In this document: one piece after another, positions 25,366 to 34,205 of the stretch
Layout: the number at the start of each line of letters is the position of its first letter
Position numbering within the stretch: the first letter of the stretch is position 1
DNA from: Paenibacillus urinalis
GTDB lineage: Bacteria; Bacillota; Bacilli; Paenibacillales; Paenibacillaceae
Assembly: GCF_028747985.1 (NCBI RefSeq)
Contig: NZ_CP118108.1
Span: 3,291,501 to 3,355,500 of the forward strand
Length of the DNA: 64,000 bases
Direction: 5' to 3'
Program-made: the position numbers and the translations under genes
Notes under the pieces: generated by a model
Seen by the model: only the letters and a program-made list of their open reading frames with translations
Told to the model about the DNA's origin: nothing
Database searches by the model: none

Positions 25366-26310
25366 TTATTTAGTGACCTTCTTTGAATGGGCTTTCTTAG
25401 CAATATCACATCTTTCAATTAATAGGTTCATCTTTGCTTTAATGTCTCTTTCTGAGTCATATTTCATTTGTCGGTGTAGATTAGCGAAATATCCCATCAC
25501 TTTTGAATAGACATCTCCTTCTTCATTTCCTCTGGAGACAAGCTGTGGATGGATGTAGAAAATCTTCTTTGTTAATGGGCTCCCTGCTGGTCCGTCTTCA
25601 TATAGTATGCCTGCATTTCCTAGTGCCTTAATATAGGCTTTCGTTGTCTGTTCACTGTCACCCATTTGTTGAGCTATTTCTTTAACCCTGAGTGGTACCA
25701 ATTTATCAGGATTCTTTTCGTATGGGTCCTGAGCTATTATGAGCGTGTTAAAGTCAATGAAAAGACTTAACTTCAATAGAAATCCCAACTGTTTAGTATC
25801 CAATTTATCTTGGATATAGCGCCCAGTTTTTTTGTAGAGCCGTGTAAATGGAGCTTTGTTTCCTTTCGTGTTACCTATTCTTACGAACATTGGATTAACA
25901 ATGTACTCTTGATCTTTCTTAGAACCACTCTTAATGATTAACCCAAGTTCCTCTAATCGATTAAGTACCTTCCGAAGTTGACGGTCCCCAAGACCAGTAA
26001 TGGTTCTTAGCTCTTTCAGTTTCATTGATTTTCCATCTTTAATTAAGACACCTTCTTTGTCCCATTGAAGATAGAGCACCAATTTATAGAATGTCCCCAC
26101 TTCTGCATGATTCATTTGAGAATACAGGTCGTGAACAGTATGAAACTCTATAACATGTTCATATCTTTTCTTGAACTTTTTCTGAAATCCTGCCATTTGG
26201 TTTTTATTTCGAACATCATATTTGCTACCAATTTCTTTACGGGCTTGTTCAGCTGTAAGAGCTCCATCTACTGCCTGCTCTAATATTTTTGTAAGTTGTG
26301 ACTTACTCAT
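25366..26310 (-). CDS. Winged-helix replication-initiator-like protein
   Basis: This 314-residue basic soluble protein has two helical winged-helix-like segments, seen at KLKELRTITGLGDRQLRKVLNRLEELGLIIK (about 105-135) and LRVKEIAQQMGDSEQTTKAYIKALGNAGILYED (about 210-245). This two-wing layout recalls plasmid RepA/RepB-type initiators and related regulators of ICEs. The ATG at 26310 has AAAGGAGG in front. Codons to 26346 include that site. It is divergent from the XRE gene at 26463 and reads toward a repeat-rich noncoding region. It could equally be a transcription factor, as no catalytic motif is seen. Confidence 0.6.
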   Translation of the reverse strand: MSKSQLTKILEQAVDGALTAEQARKEIGSKYDVRNKNQMAGFQKKFKKRYEHVIEFHTVHDLYSQMNHAEVGTFYKLVLYLQWDKEGVLIKDGKSMKLKELRTITGLGDRQLRKVLNRLEELGLIIKSGSKKDQEYIVNPMFVRIGNTKGNKAPFTRLYKKTGRYIQDKLDTKQLGFLLKLSLFIDFNTLIIAQDPYEKNPDKLVPLRVKEIAQQMGDSEQTTKAYIKALGNAGILYEDGPAGSPLTKKIFYIHPQLVSRGNEEGDVYSKVMGYFANLHRQMKYDSERDIKAKMNLLIERCDIAKKAHSKKVTK

Positions 26311-26462
26311 AAGATTTCCTCCTTTCCTCGACAACACTAAGTGCATGCCTTTATGTAAAAGATATCAAGTTGTATCCGTTTAAGCAAGTATTATGCACAT
26401 TACTTGCAATAACGCATTAACCGTGATAATCTTGAGACAAATACAAAAAAGGAAGTGATTTC

Positions 26463-27035
26463 ATGACAGATTTAAAGATGTACCGAGTGGAAGAAAATGA
26501 TTTAATGTATCTCAAAAACGAAAACTTAGGTGGGCGTTTAAAGTGGATAAGGGAGAAAGCAAATGAATATAACAGTCCTTTATTCACGGTTTATCGACTT
26601 GCAGAAAGCATTTCAGTCGCTCAATCAACAATATCCCGTATTGAGTCGGGTACTCAACCAAGAGTCGATCTACTCGAAAAGATTGCTGCACAATTAGGAG
26701 TCTCTATCGCTGTGTTTACTGATTCCTATTACGAAGATGGTGGAAAACCTTTTACCATTTGTGAAAAGAAAGACAGTAATCTACAAGGTTCAACAAAGAG
26801 ACCCTTTAGCTTGCTCGACACTCAATATGAGGCAACTCTTTCATTATCAATAAAAACACATCAGGGGCTGGACTATAAAAACATTGAAGAAACAGTTTTT
26901 CTATCACCAATTGAACACGAGGAGTTCGCTAATGAAGTGGATGCACTTATTTTAAAGGTAAGAAATAGACGAAAACACTGGAAGATCAAACAGGCAGCTT
27001 ATGAAAAGCTAGTAAATGGAGTGGAGGAATTCTAA
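26463..27035 (+). CDS. XRE-family helix-turn-helix regulator of the mobile segment
   Basis: In this 190-residue protein the Cro/CI-type helix-turn-helix lies at about 38-77 (TVYRLAESISVAQSTISRIESGTQPRVDLLEKIAAQLGVS). The C-terminal ~110 residues are unassigned and could be sensory or oligomerising. It is transcribed divergently from the Rep-like gene over a 150-base gap and likely represses one or both. The stop overlaps the next start as TAATG. Confidence 0.82.
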   Translation: MTDLKMYRVEENDLMYLKNENLGGRLKWIREKANEYNSPLFTVYRLAESISVAQSTISRIESGTQPRVDLLEKIAAQLGVSIAVFTDSYYEDGGKPFTICEKKDSNLQGSTKRPFSLLDTQYEATLSLSIKTHQGLDYKNIEETVFLSPIEHEEFANEVDALILKVRNRRKHWKIKQAAYEKLVNGVEEF

Positions 27036-27196
27036 TGAAGAAAATTCCAGAATGCATAAAAAGTCAAAATAAAGGATTCGAAGCTTCGCTGACTATTCCG
27101 CATGAAGAAGCATTTCTTAATGCATTCATCAGTATTGCCAAAAAAGGAATAGCAGAGTGGGAGCGAACTAAGACCGTGGAGGAAAAGGAAGGATAG
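27035..27196 (+). CDS. Small 53-residue protein translationally coupled to the XRE gene
   Basis: This ORF starts inside the stop of the XRE gene (TAATG) with GGAGG at about 27022, so it is almost certainly translated. Sequence features are MKKIPECIKSQNK, a central amphipathic helix (IPHEEAFLNAFISIAKKGIAEWER) and an acidic tail. No family is recognised. Size and context fit a partner or effector of the regulator. Confidence 0.65.
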   Translation: MKKIPECIKSQNKGFEASLTIPHEEAFLNAFISIAKKGIAEWERTKTVEEKEG

Positions 27197-27257
27197 CTTT
27201 CATCTTCAACATTTGATAAGCAGCATTTTATTTAATAATTATTGAGGAGGATATTTT

Positions 27258-27554
27258 ATGCATGATTTTAAGTCTATTTTTCCAGCGTTATTTAAATATA
27301 AGGGGCAAAGCATAGAATCATTACAAGATTTATTACGCTCTATGGTTGAAAAAGCTGAACTCACTGAAGTGGATGATGCAGAGAAATCAGCCCTTTTTAA
27401 AGATATTGACGAACTTCATGGTCATATTCTTGAATTACTTCACTCTGAGGAATATGCTTTATCCGTATTAATGGTAAACTACTCTGAAGTCTATGATGAG
27501 GTATATAAAATCGGAGAAAACTTACAAGGGTACTATCCAAATTATCCAAAGTAA
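27258..27554 (+). CDS. Unknown acidic 98-residue helical protein
   Basis: The protein is rich in Glu/Asp and Leu (SLQDLLRSMVEKAELTEVDDAEKSALFKDIDELHGHILELLHSEEYALSVLM) and ends in YYPNYPK. It has a GAGGAGG site before ATG 27258 and its own hairpin terminator. It is probably all alpha-helical and soluble. No family is recognised. It lies just before the serine recombinase gene on the same strand. Confidence 0.65.
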   Translation: MHDFKSIFPALFKYKGQSIESLQDLLRSMVEKAELTEVDDAEKSALFKDIDELHGHILELLHSEEYALSVLMVNYSEVYDEVYKIGENLQGYYPNYPK

Positions 27555-27613
27555 ATTCTACGAAAAAAACAGGTAGTAGCAGAGTAGATGAACTGTGCGT
27601 CAACCTATCTAAA

Positions 27614-27637
27614 AAGAGGCATACATTTATGCCTCTT
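27614..27637 (+). terminator. Terminator after the 27258 gene
   Basis: The perfect stem AAGAGGCATA / TATGCCTCTT with a CATT loop lies 60 bases after the stop. The following CATTTAT is a weak T tract. Confidence 0.7.
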
Positions 27638-27666
27638 CATTTATAAATACGAGAGGAATGATTAAA

Positions 27667-29364
27667 GTGATAAAAACATTAAAAGCTGTGATATATGCCC
27701 GTGTAAGTACAGATGAGCAAGCAGCTGAAGGATACAGTATCCCAGCTCAAATCGAGCTATTAGTAGATTATGCTAAAAGGCACAACCTTACTATCACCGA
27801 TGAATATATAGATAACGGAAAAAGTGGAAAGAGCATCGCTGGTCGTCCTCAAATGTCCCGCCTACTTGAGGATGCTCAGAAAAATTCATTTGATGCAGTT
27901 ATTGTGTACAAATTGGATCGTTTAGCAAGAAGTACAAGGGATTCAATTGATATAGCAGAATTACTGAGTAGCCACGGAATTCAGCTGATAAGCCTATCAG
28001 AGAACATCGACACCACTACACCACATGGTTACATGTTTTTTACAATACTAAGTTCCATTGCTGAAATGGAAAGAAAGCAAATCGTGGGCCGTGTGAAAAT
28101 GGGGATGACTCAAAGAGCCAAGGAAGGCAAATGGAATGGTGGCCTATGCTTTGGCTATGACGCAAAGGATAAAAGGCTTGAAATAAACGATGCTGAAGCC
28201 AAGATTGTACGTGAAATATTTGATTATGCTGATCAGGGGTTTGGCTATAAAAAAATTGTAGGCCTATTAAACCGTAAGGGTTACATCACCAAGAGAGGCA
28301 ATGTTTTTTCAATAGGTACGTTGAAAGGCATTTTGGACAACCCAGTTTACATTGGAAAAGTTCGCTTTAACCAGTATGAGAACTGGGCTGAAAAAAGAAG
28401 GTCAGGTAAAAACAAAGATGCCATTATAGTTGAGGGTGAACATAAAGCAATTATTCCTGAAGACTTATGGGAAAGGGTTCAGCAGAAGCGCTCTGCTCGT
28501 TCATACAAAGCTGTTCAATCTGACCAGCCTTATATTCTTACCAAACTTATACGCTGCCCACAGTGCGGTGCTGGGATGGTGGCTGGCAAATCCAAAGGTG
28601 CAAATAAAACTTATCGATACTATAAATGCGGTACCTTTCATAATAAAGGAGCTTCAGAATGCTCTTCCAATAGCATTAATGCTGATGTCGCAGAGCGCCA
28701 GGTTCTAGAAGAGTTCAAACGTATTGTCACAGAGTCGCAATTTTTGCAGCGACTAGTTCAAAAAATGAATAAGGAAAGAGAGCACGCTAAAGAACCACTA
28801 TTGGAAGAAAAGAAACGGCTTGAAGCATCCTTAAATAAATGCGAAAAGTATATTGCTAATATTACTGACAACTTAATGAAAGATCCTGAACTATTGCCTA
28901 TATTCAGAGAAAAACTAAATGAACAGCAACAAGCAAAACTTTCCTATCAGCAGCAACTAGAAGATACCGAAGAAAAGCTAGCAAATACAACGAGTAAACC
29001 TATCGACCTTATGGCGTTGCTTTACCTTGTCAGAAATCTCGATAGCATTTTAGAACAGGCTGATAGCGAGGAAAAGAAAGAACTCCTTCGGATGATCATT
29101 AAAGAAATAGAGATCACGCCTACGGCTGCCTCTCGAAAAGAAGGAAGACAAATACACAAGATACATCTACACTTCGATTTCACGCCAGCTGGTATAAAAA
29201 AAAAGTCAAAAGACCTCATAAGGAAGATGGGAAGCTATGCTCCTGATAAGAAGGTTGATTTATCAGCTTTAGATAAGCAAAATCCAACGGATAAAGAGAT
29301 AAGGGACACATTGAAGTCCCTTTCTATTTTACCCTCACTTATGATACGGTTCCCCTCTCCATAA
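27667..29364 (+). CDS. Large serine recombinase (site-specific integrase)
   Basis: This 565-residue protein carries out site-specific integration and excision by serine-linked strand exchange. The resolvase catalytic domain at the N-terminus shows YARVSTDEQAAEGYS with the nucleophilic serine, then YKLDRLARSTRD. A recombinase domain follows (about 160-270, GYKKIVGLLNRKGYITKRG), then a zinc ribbon IRCPQCGAG...YYKCG, a coiled coil (about 370-450) and a basic tail. GTG 27667 is preferred because AGAGGA lies nine bases upstream; ATG 27658 abuts it. It forms the right edge of the accessory segment and probably mobilises it. The attachment site may overlap the 3' end of the gene. Confidence 0.93.
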   Translation: MIKTLKAVIYARVSTDEQAAEGYSIPAQIELLVDYAKRHNLTITDEYIDNGKSGKSIAGRPQMSRLLEDAQKNSFDAVIVYKLDRLARSTRDSIDIAELLSSHGIQLISLSENIDTTTPHGYMFFTILSSIAEMERKQIVGRVKMGMTQRAKEGKWNGGLCFGYDAKDKRLEINDAEAKIVREIFDYADQGFGYKKIVGLLNRKGYITKRGNVFSIGTLKGILDNPVYIGKVRFNQYENWAEKRRSGKNKDAIIVEGEHKAIIPEDLWERVQQKRSARSYKAVQSDQPYILTKLIRCPQCGAGMVAGKSKGANKTYRYYKCGTFHNKGASECSSNSINADVAERQVLEEFKRIVTESQFLQRLVQKMNKEREHAKEPLLEEKKRLEASLNKCEKYIANITDNLMKDPELLPIFREKLNEQQQAKLSYQQQLEDTEEKLANTTSKPIDLMALLYLVRNLDSILEQADSEEKKELLRMIIKEIEITPTAASRKEGRQIHKIHLHFDFTPAGIKKKSKDLIRKMGSYAPDKKVDLSALDKQNPTDKEIRDTLKSLSILPSLMIRFPSP

Positions 29365-29387
29365 GGTAATACACACCTTACAATGAC

Positions 29388-30020
29388 TTAGATCCAGTCA
29401 TACTTCTCTCTTATCCCCTGATGAAAGGCATGATCCGGATTCTGCTCAACCATCTTCTGGATGGCCTGCTTCCATGTCTGCTGGATCTCTGTCGGCTTAT
29501 CGTTTGTAATCGACTGCTTGCTCATCACGCTCTTGAGATATACCAGATCCTCCTGCAGGCGATTCAAATCCTTCAGAAGCAGCTGATGTGATTTATGACG
29601 CAGGTGATTTGTCGATTGCAATGGCTGCAAGAGATCACTCTCAACATATTGGTGATAGTCCTGCAAGAGATTTGCCATCACACGGGTGGATGCACTGTCT
29701 TGCTGCCTAAAGTAAGGCTCCATCTTCTGCAGCGACATGCTGCCCAGTTCCAGACTGCGCGCTGCCTCATCAAGTCGATTCACCACCTGATCAGTCTCTA
29801 CAAATTCATTTGTCTTAAGCTTCTCTGTCAAATAGGCAATATCCTCTATCGGCAGAGTGAACCCCCTGCCAACCGCTTCATTCCATAAGCTCTCGTTGGT
29901 TTCCCTTTGGGCATCCTTATAATTCATTAGATGAATATTCAGCACTACACTTGAAACGAGCAGCATCGATAGCAATCCTATGATTAGTTTACTCTTATGT
30001 TTTTTCCAAAAATACATCAT
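29388..30020 (-). CDS. Membrane-anchored unknown protein
   Basis: One N-terminal membrane helix (LIIGLLSMLLVSSVVLNIHL) is followed by a long extracytoplasmic helical domain, giving about 210 residues. The three adjacent ATG codons (30023/30020/30017) all follow the SD sequence GAGAGG. I take the middle one (spacing seven). The gene starts directly behind the upstream small gene (stop at 30036), so they form an operon. No family is recognised. A sporulation or cell-envelope role is possible but unsupported. Confidence 0.6.
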   Translation of the reverse strand: MMYFWKKHKSKLIIGLLSMLLVSSVVLNIHLMNYKDAQRETNESLWNEAVGRGFTLPIEDIAYLTEKLKTNEFVETDQVVNRLDEAARSLELGSMSLQKMEPYFRQQDSASTRVMANLLQDYHQYVESDLLQPLQSTNHLRHKSHQLLLKDLNRLQEDLVYLKSVMSKQSITNDKPTEIQQTWKQAIQKMVEQNPDHAFHQGIREKYDWI

Positions 30021-30035
30021 CATCGTTCCTCTCAC

Positions 30036-30371
30036 TTATAACGTCCCCGGATGCTTGTAATACTCAATCATCTTAATGAACTGTAATGAATAGTTGCTCT
30101 CCACTTCGCTAAGGGAAAATAATTTCCCATCCCATTCACGCAGTGCGAACACATAATCATGTCTTACCTCATCCATGGCTGGTTTGCCTATGTATTGTCC
30201 CTCGTAATCTTTGAACTGGTCCTTAAATGCTGTATCAAACATGATCCGATGCTTAAATGATGCATTGACAAAAGCATTAACCAGCACCAGGGTGTCATTA
30301 CTCTTATCGACGACTAGGTAAATATTGCCTCGATCATCTTCAATAAGATCTTTGTTGATTTGAATATCCAT
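30036..30371 (-). CDS. Unknown 111-residue protein
   Basis: This soluble alpha/beta protein (MDIQINKDLIEDDRGNIYLVVDKSNDTLVLVNAFV...) has no membrane segment and no recognised motif. It is coupled to the membrane protein gene that begins at its stop. The region 30372-30790 beyond it holds AT-rich noncoding DNA with no supported gene, and probably this operon's promoter. Confidence 0.6.
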   Translation of the reverse strand: MDIQINKDLIEDDRGNIYLVVDKSNDTLVLVNAFVNASFKHRIMFDTAFKDQFKDYEGQYIGKPAMDEVRHDYVFALREWDGKLFSLSEVESNYSLQFIKMIEYYKHPGTL

Positions 30372-30790
30372 TTAATCCACTCCTTTTTTCTCTCATCTAC
30401 ATCAACTCTTATTCAAGCAGCAAAAGTTATTTTTGAAATATCATGGCACATTTAATATTAATTATAATACCAGTTATTCTCATTTAATTAAATAGTTGAG
30501 TTATTAATAATTCCATGTCGAAAAATACAGAATCGTGCGATTACCCGAGAAATAATTCATGGATTAGCCCTTCTTTACCACTCCAACTACCATATTACTG
30601 CCATAATTAAATTTATAACCTGATTGAAGCAGCTAAAGGTATTATAAAATGGATTCAGGTATGGTGGTATAATGAAGGAATATGATCTTTTGTGAATTTT
30701 TCATATCATGTTTTTTTCTGAATATAATATTTAACTTCGAAGAATGAATCTGATTCCTGAACTTACCGATCTAACTCATAAAACACCATT

Positions 30791-30823
30791 AAAAAACCCA
30801 GCTTATTAATAAAACTGGGCTCA
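30791..30823 (-). terminator. Terminator of the type III PKS operon
   Basis: On the minus strand GCCCAG pairs with CTGGGT around a loop and is followed by TTTTTT. It lies 18 bases past the stop at 30841. Confidence 0.85.
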
Positions 30824-30840
30824 GCTTTTGAAGATTTAAT

Positions 30841-32031
30841 TTAACGATGAATCCCCATTTCGGACAAACGTGTCGCTTTCACGAGATAAGAAGCCAGGCT
30901 TGGGAACAATTTTGCGGCTCCGGGATAGAGACGATTGGTCTTGGCAAAAGCCAGCTTCTGAATACGGTTAGCCCGTTTCAGCAGCTTGCCAAAATGGTGG
31001 TTTGCCTCCAAAGTATACTCGCTCTGCCACTCTTCATAAGTAATCTCTGATTTTAAATATTGATCGGTTACAGCCGAGCAGATCATAGAGGATCTTAAGG
31101 CAACAGACATCCCGTCACCACACAAAGGAGGGATCACCATTAGGGCATCTCCAATATGGGGGAAGATCGACCACGGCTCGGGAACCGTAGATAATCTGAC
31201 CGGAGCAATAGATACCTGCGTTCCTGGGGCAGGGGCTCCTTCGTTCAGTCTGGCGAACAGCTTCTCATTATCCTGTGCTGCCGCCTGTAATATTTCGGAT
31301 ACCGACTTCCCTATACGCTGAACCGTCTTCAACGGAAGCAGTGCAGCAACATTGGCTATCTCTCCTCCTTCAATTGGAGATATCCCAACATAGCCGCCTT
31401 CACAGAAATACAGCTCCACTCGGGGCTCTGTCTTGATGCCAGTATAATGGGATTTTACCCCGACATAAACCTCCGAATCTAGTGGGGCATCGATATCCAC
31501 CCCTTGGACAAACTTGGGTCTAGGAGTTCCATAGGCGCCAATAACGGACTTGGCATGATAATGGACGACCTCCTTCCCTTGCCGTACGGATACACGATAG
31601 CTGTGATCATCAAGCTGAACAATATCCAGCACCATCGCTTTAGATACGATGCTTGCACCTGCTTCGACGGCTTGTTGATGCAGCATCATATCCAGCTCAT
31701 ATCGGCTGATTCCCCAGGCTTGGCCTGGAAGAGCTGAATCGATCTCGCCTCCATTTGGCATGATGATCTTTGCACTGTTCATCACGCTGGGCTCCACTTG
31801 AAAAGCAAACGGATCAACACCCACATAAGCCAGCATCTCTAAAGTCTCCGGTGACATGAACTCCCCGCATGTTTTATGTCTAGGAAATGCTTTGCGGTCT
31901 AACAAGACTGTGTCATGGCCCATACCTGCAAGCTGCACAGCACATGCACTTCCCGCGATTCCTGCTCCTATGACAATGACATCCACTTGTTGCTCCATGT
32001 GTAATTCACTCTGATTGTCCACATGCCTCAC
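30841..32031 (-). CDS. FAD-dependent oxidoreductase, geranylgeranyl-reductase type
   Basis: This 396-residue flavoprotein shows the FAD-binding Rossmann motif VIGAGIAGSACAVQLAG near the start, then CGEFMSPETLEML and PPLCGDGMSVAL, the second FAD motif of the group. Members hydroxylate or reduce lipidic substrates. It is the last gene of the operon type III PKS / methyltransferase / oxidoreductase. A flavoprotein hydroxylase with the same partners is known as SrsC in the phenolic-lipid operon of Streptomyces griseus. By analogy it would oxidise an alkylresorcinol to a quinone, although a reductase role is possible. It begins at GTG 32031 or 32022. Confidence 0.85.
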   Translation of the reverse strand: MRHVDNQSELHMEQQVDVIVIGAGIAGSACAVQLAGMGHDTVLLDRKAFPRHKTCGEFMSPETLEMLAYVGVDPFAFQVEPSVMNSAKIIMPNGGEIDSALPGQAWGISRYELDMMLHQQAVEAGASIVSKAMVLDIVQLDDHSYRVSVRQGKEVVHYHAKSVIGAYGTPRPKFVQGVDIDAPLDSEVYVGVKSHYTGIKTEPRVELYFCEGGYVGISPIEGGEIANVAALLPLKTVQRIGKSVSEILQAAAQDNEKLFARLNEGAPAPGTQVSIAPVRLSTVPEPWSIFPHIGDALMVIPPLCGDGMSVALRSSMICSAVTDQYLKSEITYEEWQSEYTLEANHHFGKLLKRANRIQKLAFAKTNRLYPGAAKLFPSLASYLVKATRLSEMGIHR

Positions 32032-32057
32032 CTTCCCTTCTTCTATTTGCGGCTCCT

Positions 32058-32771
32058 TTACTGTCTCGGGATAATTACGGCATATCGGAACAAAGGCTTC
32101 CAGTTATAAGTCATGGATTGATGATTAAGCCGTGTTTGCAGCTCCTTCCAGTCCGAGCCTTTAAACCCTTTTGCGACAGATAGCGGTCCATCATGCCGTA
32201 TATAACGATTTCTCGAGATAATCCTTGTTGTGATCCATACGGCCGTATAGGAAACGGTATGCCTATGAATATCATTAATGACAACCCCGTATCTCGACGC
32301 ACGCAGCATATGGGATACGATCTCAACGAGCTTCTCACCGTCAAAATGATGTACGAACTGGGAGCCTGTGACGATATCAGCTGATGCATCCGGCAGGTCA
32401 CATACATCAGCCTGCAGCACAGTTACTCTGTTCTCTCCCTTGAATAGAGCCCTTGCTTCATCACATGCTTCTGCTGTCATATCAACAAGCGTGATACTCA
32501 GCTGGATACCCCGTTCATCTGCCCAGCGAAGCAGCTTGCGGTTCACGTCACCCGACCCTGCACCTACATCTAGAATGGACAAGGAATTCGGCCTGCCCAT
32601 CTCCTTCCACAGCTTCTCAACTCCATATTTCGTTGGGCCCGGAGCTGCAAAAATTTTATTTAATCTCCTTAAATGCTTAAGCGCTTCGGTCAGCTCCGCT
32701 CCGCCCAAGGAGAAATCATCCATTAATTCCTCTTCCTTTGCTCTTCGATCCAGCTTCCTAAAGATAGACAT
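32058..32771 (-). CDS. SAM-dependent methyltransferase of the type III PKS operon
   Basis: This 237-residue class I methyltransferase has motif I ILDVGAGSGDVNRKLL (about 65-80) and the acidic adenosine contact LVDMTAEACDEA. It shares 14 bases with the upstream PKS gene, so translation is coupled. By analogy to SrsB of the phenolic-lipid operon it would O-methylate the polyketide product. The two flanking genes make this role likely but not proven. Confidence 0.85.
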   Translation of the reverse strand: MSIFRKLDRRAKEEELMDDFSLGGAELTEALKHLRRLNKIFAAPGPTKYGVEKLWKEMGRPNSLSILDVGAGSGDVNRKLLRWADERGIQLSITLVDMTAEACDEARALFKGENRVTVLQADVCDLPDASADIVTGSQFVHHFDGEKLVEIVSHMLRASRYGVVINDIHRHTVSYTAVWITTRIISRNRYIRHDGPLSVAKGFKGSDWKELQTRLNHQSMTYNWKPLFRYAVIIPRQ

Positions 32772-33912
32772 GATCTGCCTCTACGGATGAAGAACGGTAT
32801 GAAGGAACATAGGAGAATCTCATAAGCTCTGCCGTTAACCCGGGGCCAAAAGCCATCGCCACTCCTTCTGCTGTCTCACGCTGCTGAGATCTCAGCTCGC
32901 TGCGCATCGCATCCAGCACAAACATGATGGTCACAGAAGACAGGTTGCCGTAATTTTTCAGGATGTCCCGGCTGTATTTGGTCTGATCGTCACGAAGTCC
33001 AAGGACTTCCTGAACCGAATCTACAATGCCTCGCCCACCCGGATGAATGGCATATAATTCAGGCTGAGGTGCACCTTCGAGCAGATAATCCATTTCTTCA
33101 GCCAGATGGGTTCCGAGCAGCTTGGGAATTCGCGGAGACAGATACAGATCAAAGCCCGTGTTCCCCACATCCCAAGTCATATCCTCGGCACAATCCGGCA
33201 ATAGAACTGAGTAGCCCTTACCCAGCTGATAGTAATGCTGATGCTGCTCTTCAGCCATGCTCACAACACATGACGAAGCTCCATCTCCGAAGAATGAAGC
33301 GGCGAACAGCGCTTCCCGTTCCATCACCGGTTGAAAATGAAGTGTACACAGCTCCACACACACAACGAGCACTTTAGCATCTGGTGAACCCTGCACTACG
33401 TCCCTTGCAGCTTGAATGGCTCTCAGTCCTGCCGCACACCCTTGGAAGATCAGTGGAATACGCGTCGTTCGTGGGGACAAGCCCAAATGCTTGATCAGCA
33501 GCACATCCAGCCCTGGCAAGAATTGACCTGTACAACTGACGGTAACCAAATGCGTAATTGCCTCAGGTGCCGTATTCGAATCTTTGAGTGCTCTTTCCGC
33601 CGCCTGGATCCCAAGCGGTACCGCTTCTTTTTTATATGTATTCATGCGCTCTTCCGTAGATGGAACCTCGTGATCTGGATTGGAAGGCAGATACTCACAG
33701 TCCTCCGGGTTCCCTGTAAAGCTGGGTTCACACGTATATCTCATCTCAACACCGCAGGATCTAAATATTCTTCTCGCGAAACGAGCCAGCTCTGGCTTCT
33801 CCCCGAGTGTTGATTCCATCAACTTGGCTGCATCTGTCTGCGACAATGAGTGAGTTGGGAGCGCAGTCCCAAGTCCTATTATAGAAATACGTGAGTTTAA
33901 CATATCGTTCAT
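32758..33912 (-). CDS. Type III polyketide synthase (chalcone/stilbene synthase family)
   Basis: This 384-residue homodimer-type enzyme condenses fatty acyl-CoA with malonyl-CoA into alkylpyrones or alkylresorcinols. The catalytic triad is intact: Cys159 in FQGCAAG, His in AIHPGGRGI and Asn in NYGNLSS. The overall sequence resembles bacterial BpsA/SrsA type enzymes. AGGAGG lies before the ATG. The three-gene operon (PKS / methyltransferase / flavoprotein) matches the gene set for membrane phenolic lipids rather than the bpsA-bpsB pair of B. subtilis. 33913-34205 holds only promoter DNA. Confidence 0.93.
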   Translation of the reverse strand: MNDMLNSRISIIGLGTALPTHSLSQTDAAKLMESTLGEKPELARFARRIFRSCGVEMRYTCEPSFTGNPEDCEYLPSNPDHEVPSTEERMNTYKKEAVPLGIQAAERALKDSNTAPEAITHLVTVSCTGQFLPGLDVLLIKHLGLSPRTTRIPLIFQGCAAGLRAIQAARDVVQGSPDAKVLVVCVELCTLHFQPVMEREALFAASFFGDGASSCVVSMAEEQHQHYYQLGKGYSVLLPDCAEDMTWDVGNTGFDLYLSPRIPKLLGTHLAEEMDYLLEGAPQPELYAIHPGGRGIVDSVQEVLGLRDDQTKYSRDILKNYGNLSSVTIMFVLDAMRSELRSQQRETAEGVAMAFGPGLTAELMRFSYVPSYRSSSVEADHVYL

Positions 33913-34205
33913 CCAATTTTCCTCCTATTTTTGCGTATATGCCTGTAAATAGAGTATTTCCCCACCGTCAGAATTTTGTACAAGCCAATCACTACTCCAT
34001 ATATTCTGTTGACAACGTACTTTTTAACCAATTTTAATTACATAAAATGTTAATAAATCGGTCATCACTGTGATGTTTCTTATATTTTTATCCCATGTTT
34101 TAAAACTATTTACCCTTACCAACTCATCTGGAATCTTTAAAATTAGAATTAGGAGGCGATAAACAGAATTCGCCAGTCCAAAAATGTTGAGGAGGAATGT
34201 AGTAA

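Noticed and set aside
25366..26310. Toxin or transposase identity for the Rep-like protein
   Set aside because: It has no DDE motif and no toxin fold pattern; the winged-helix repeats fit an initiator or regulator better.
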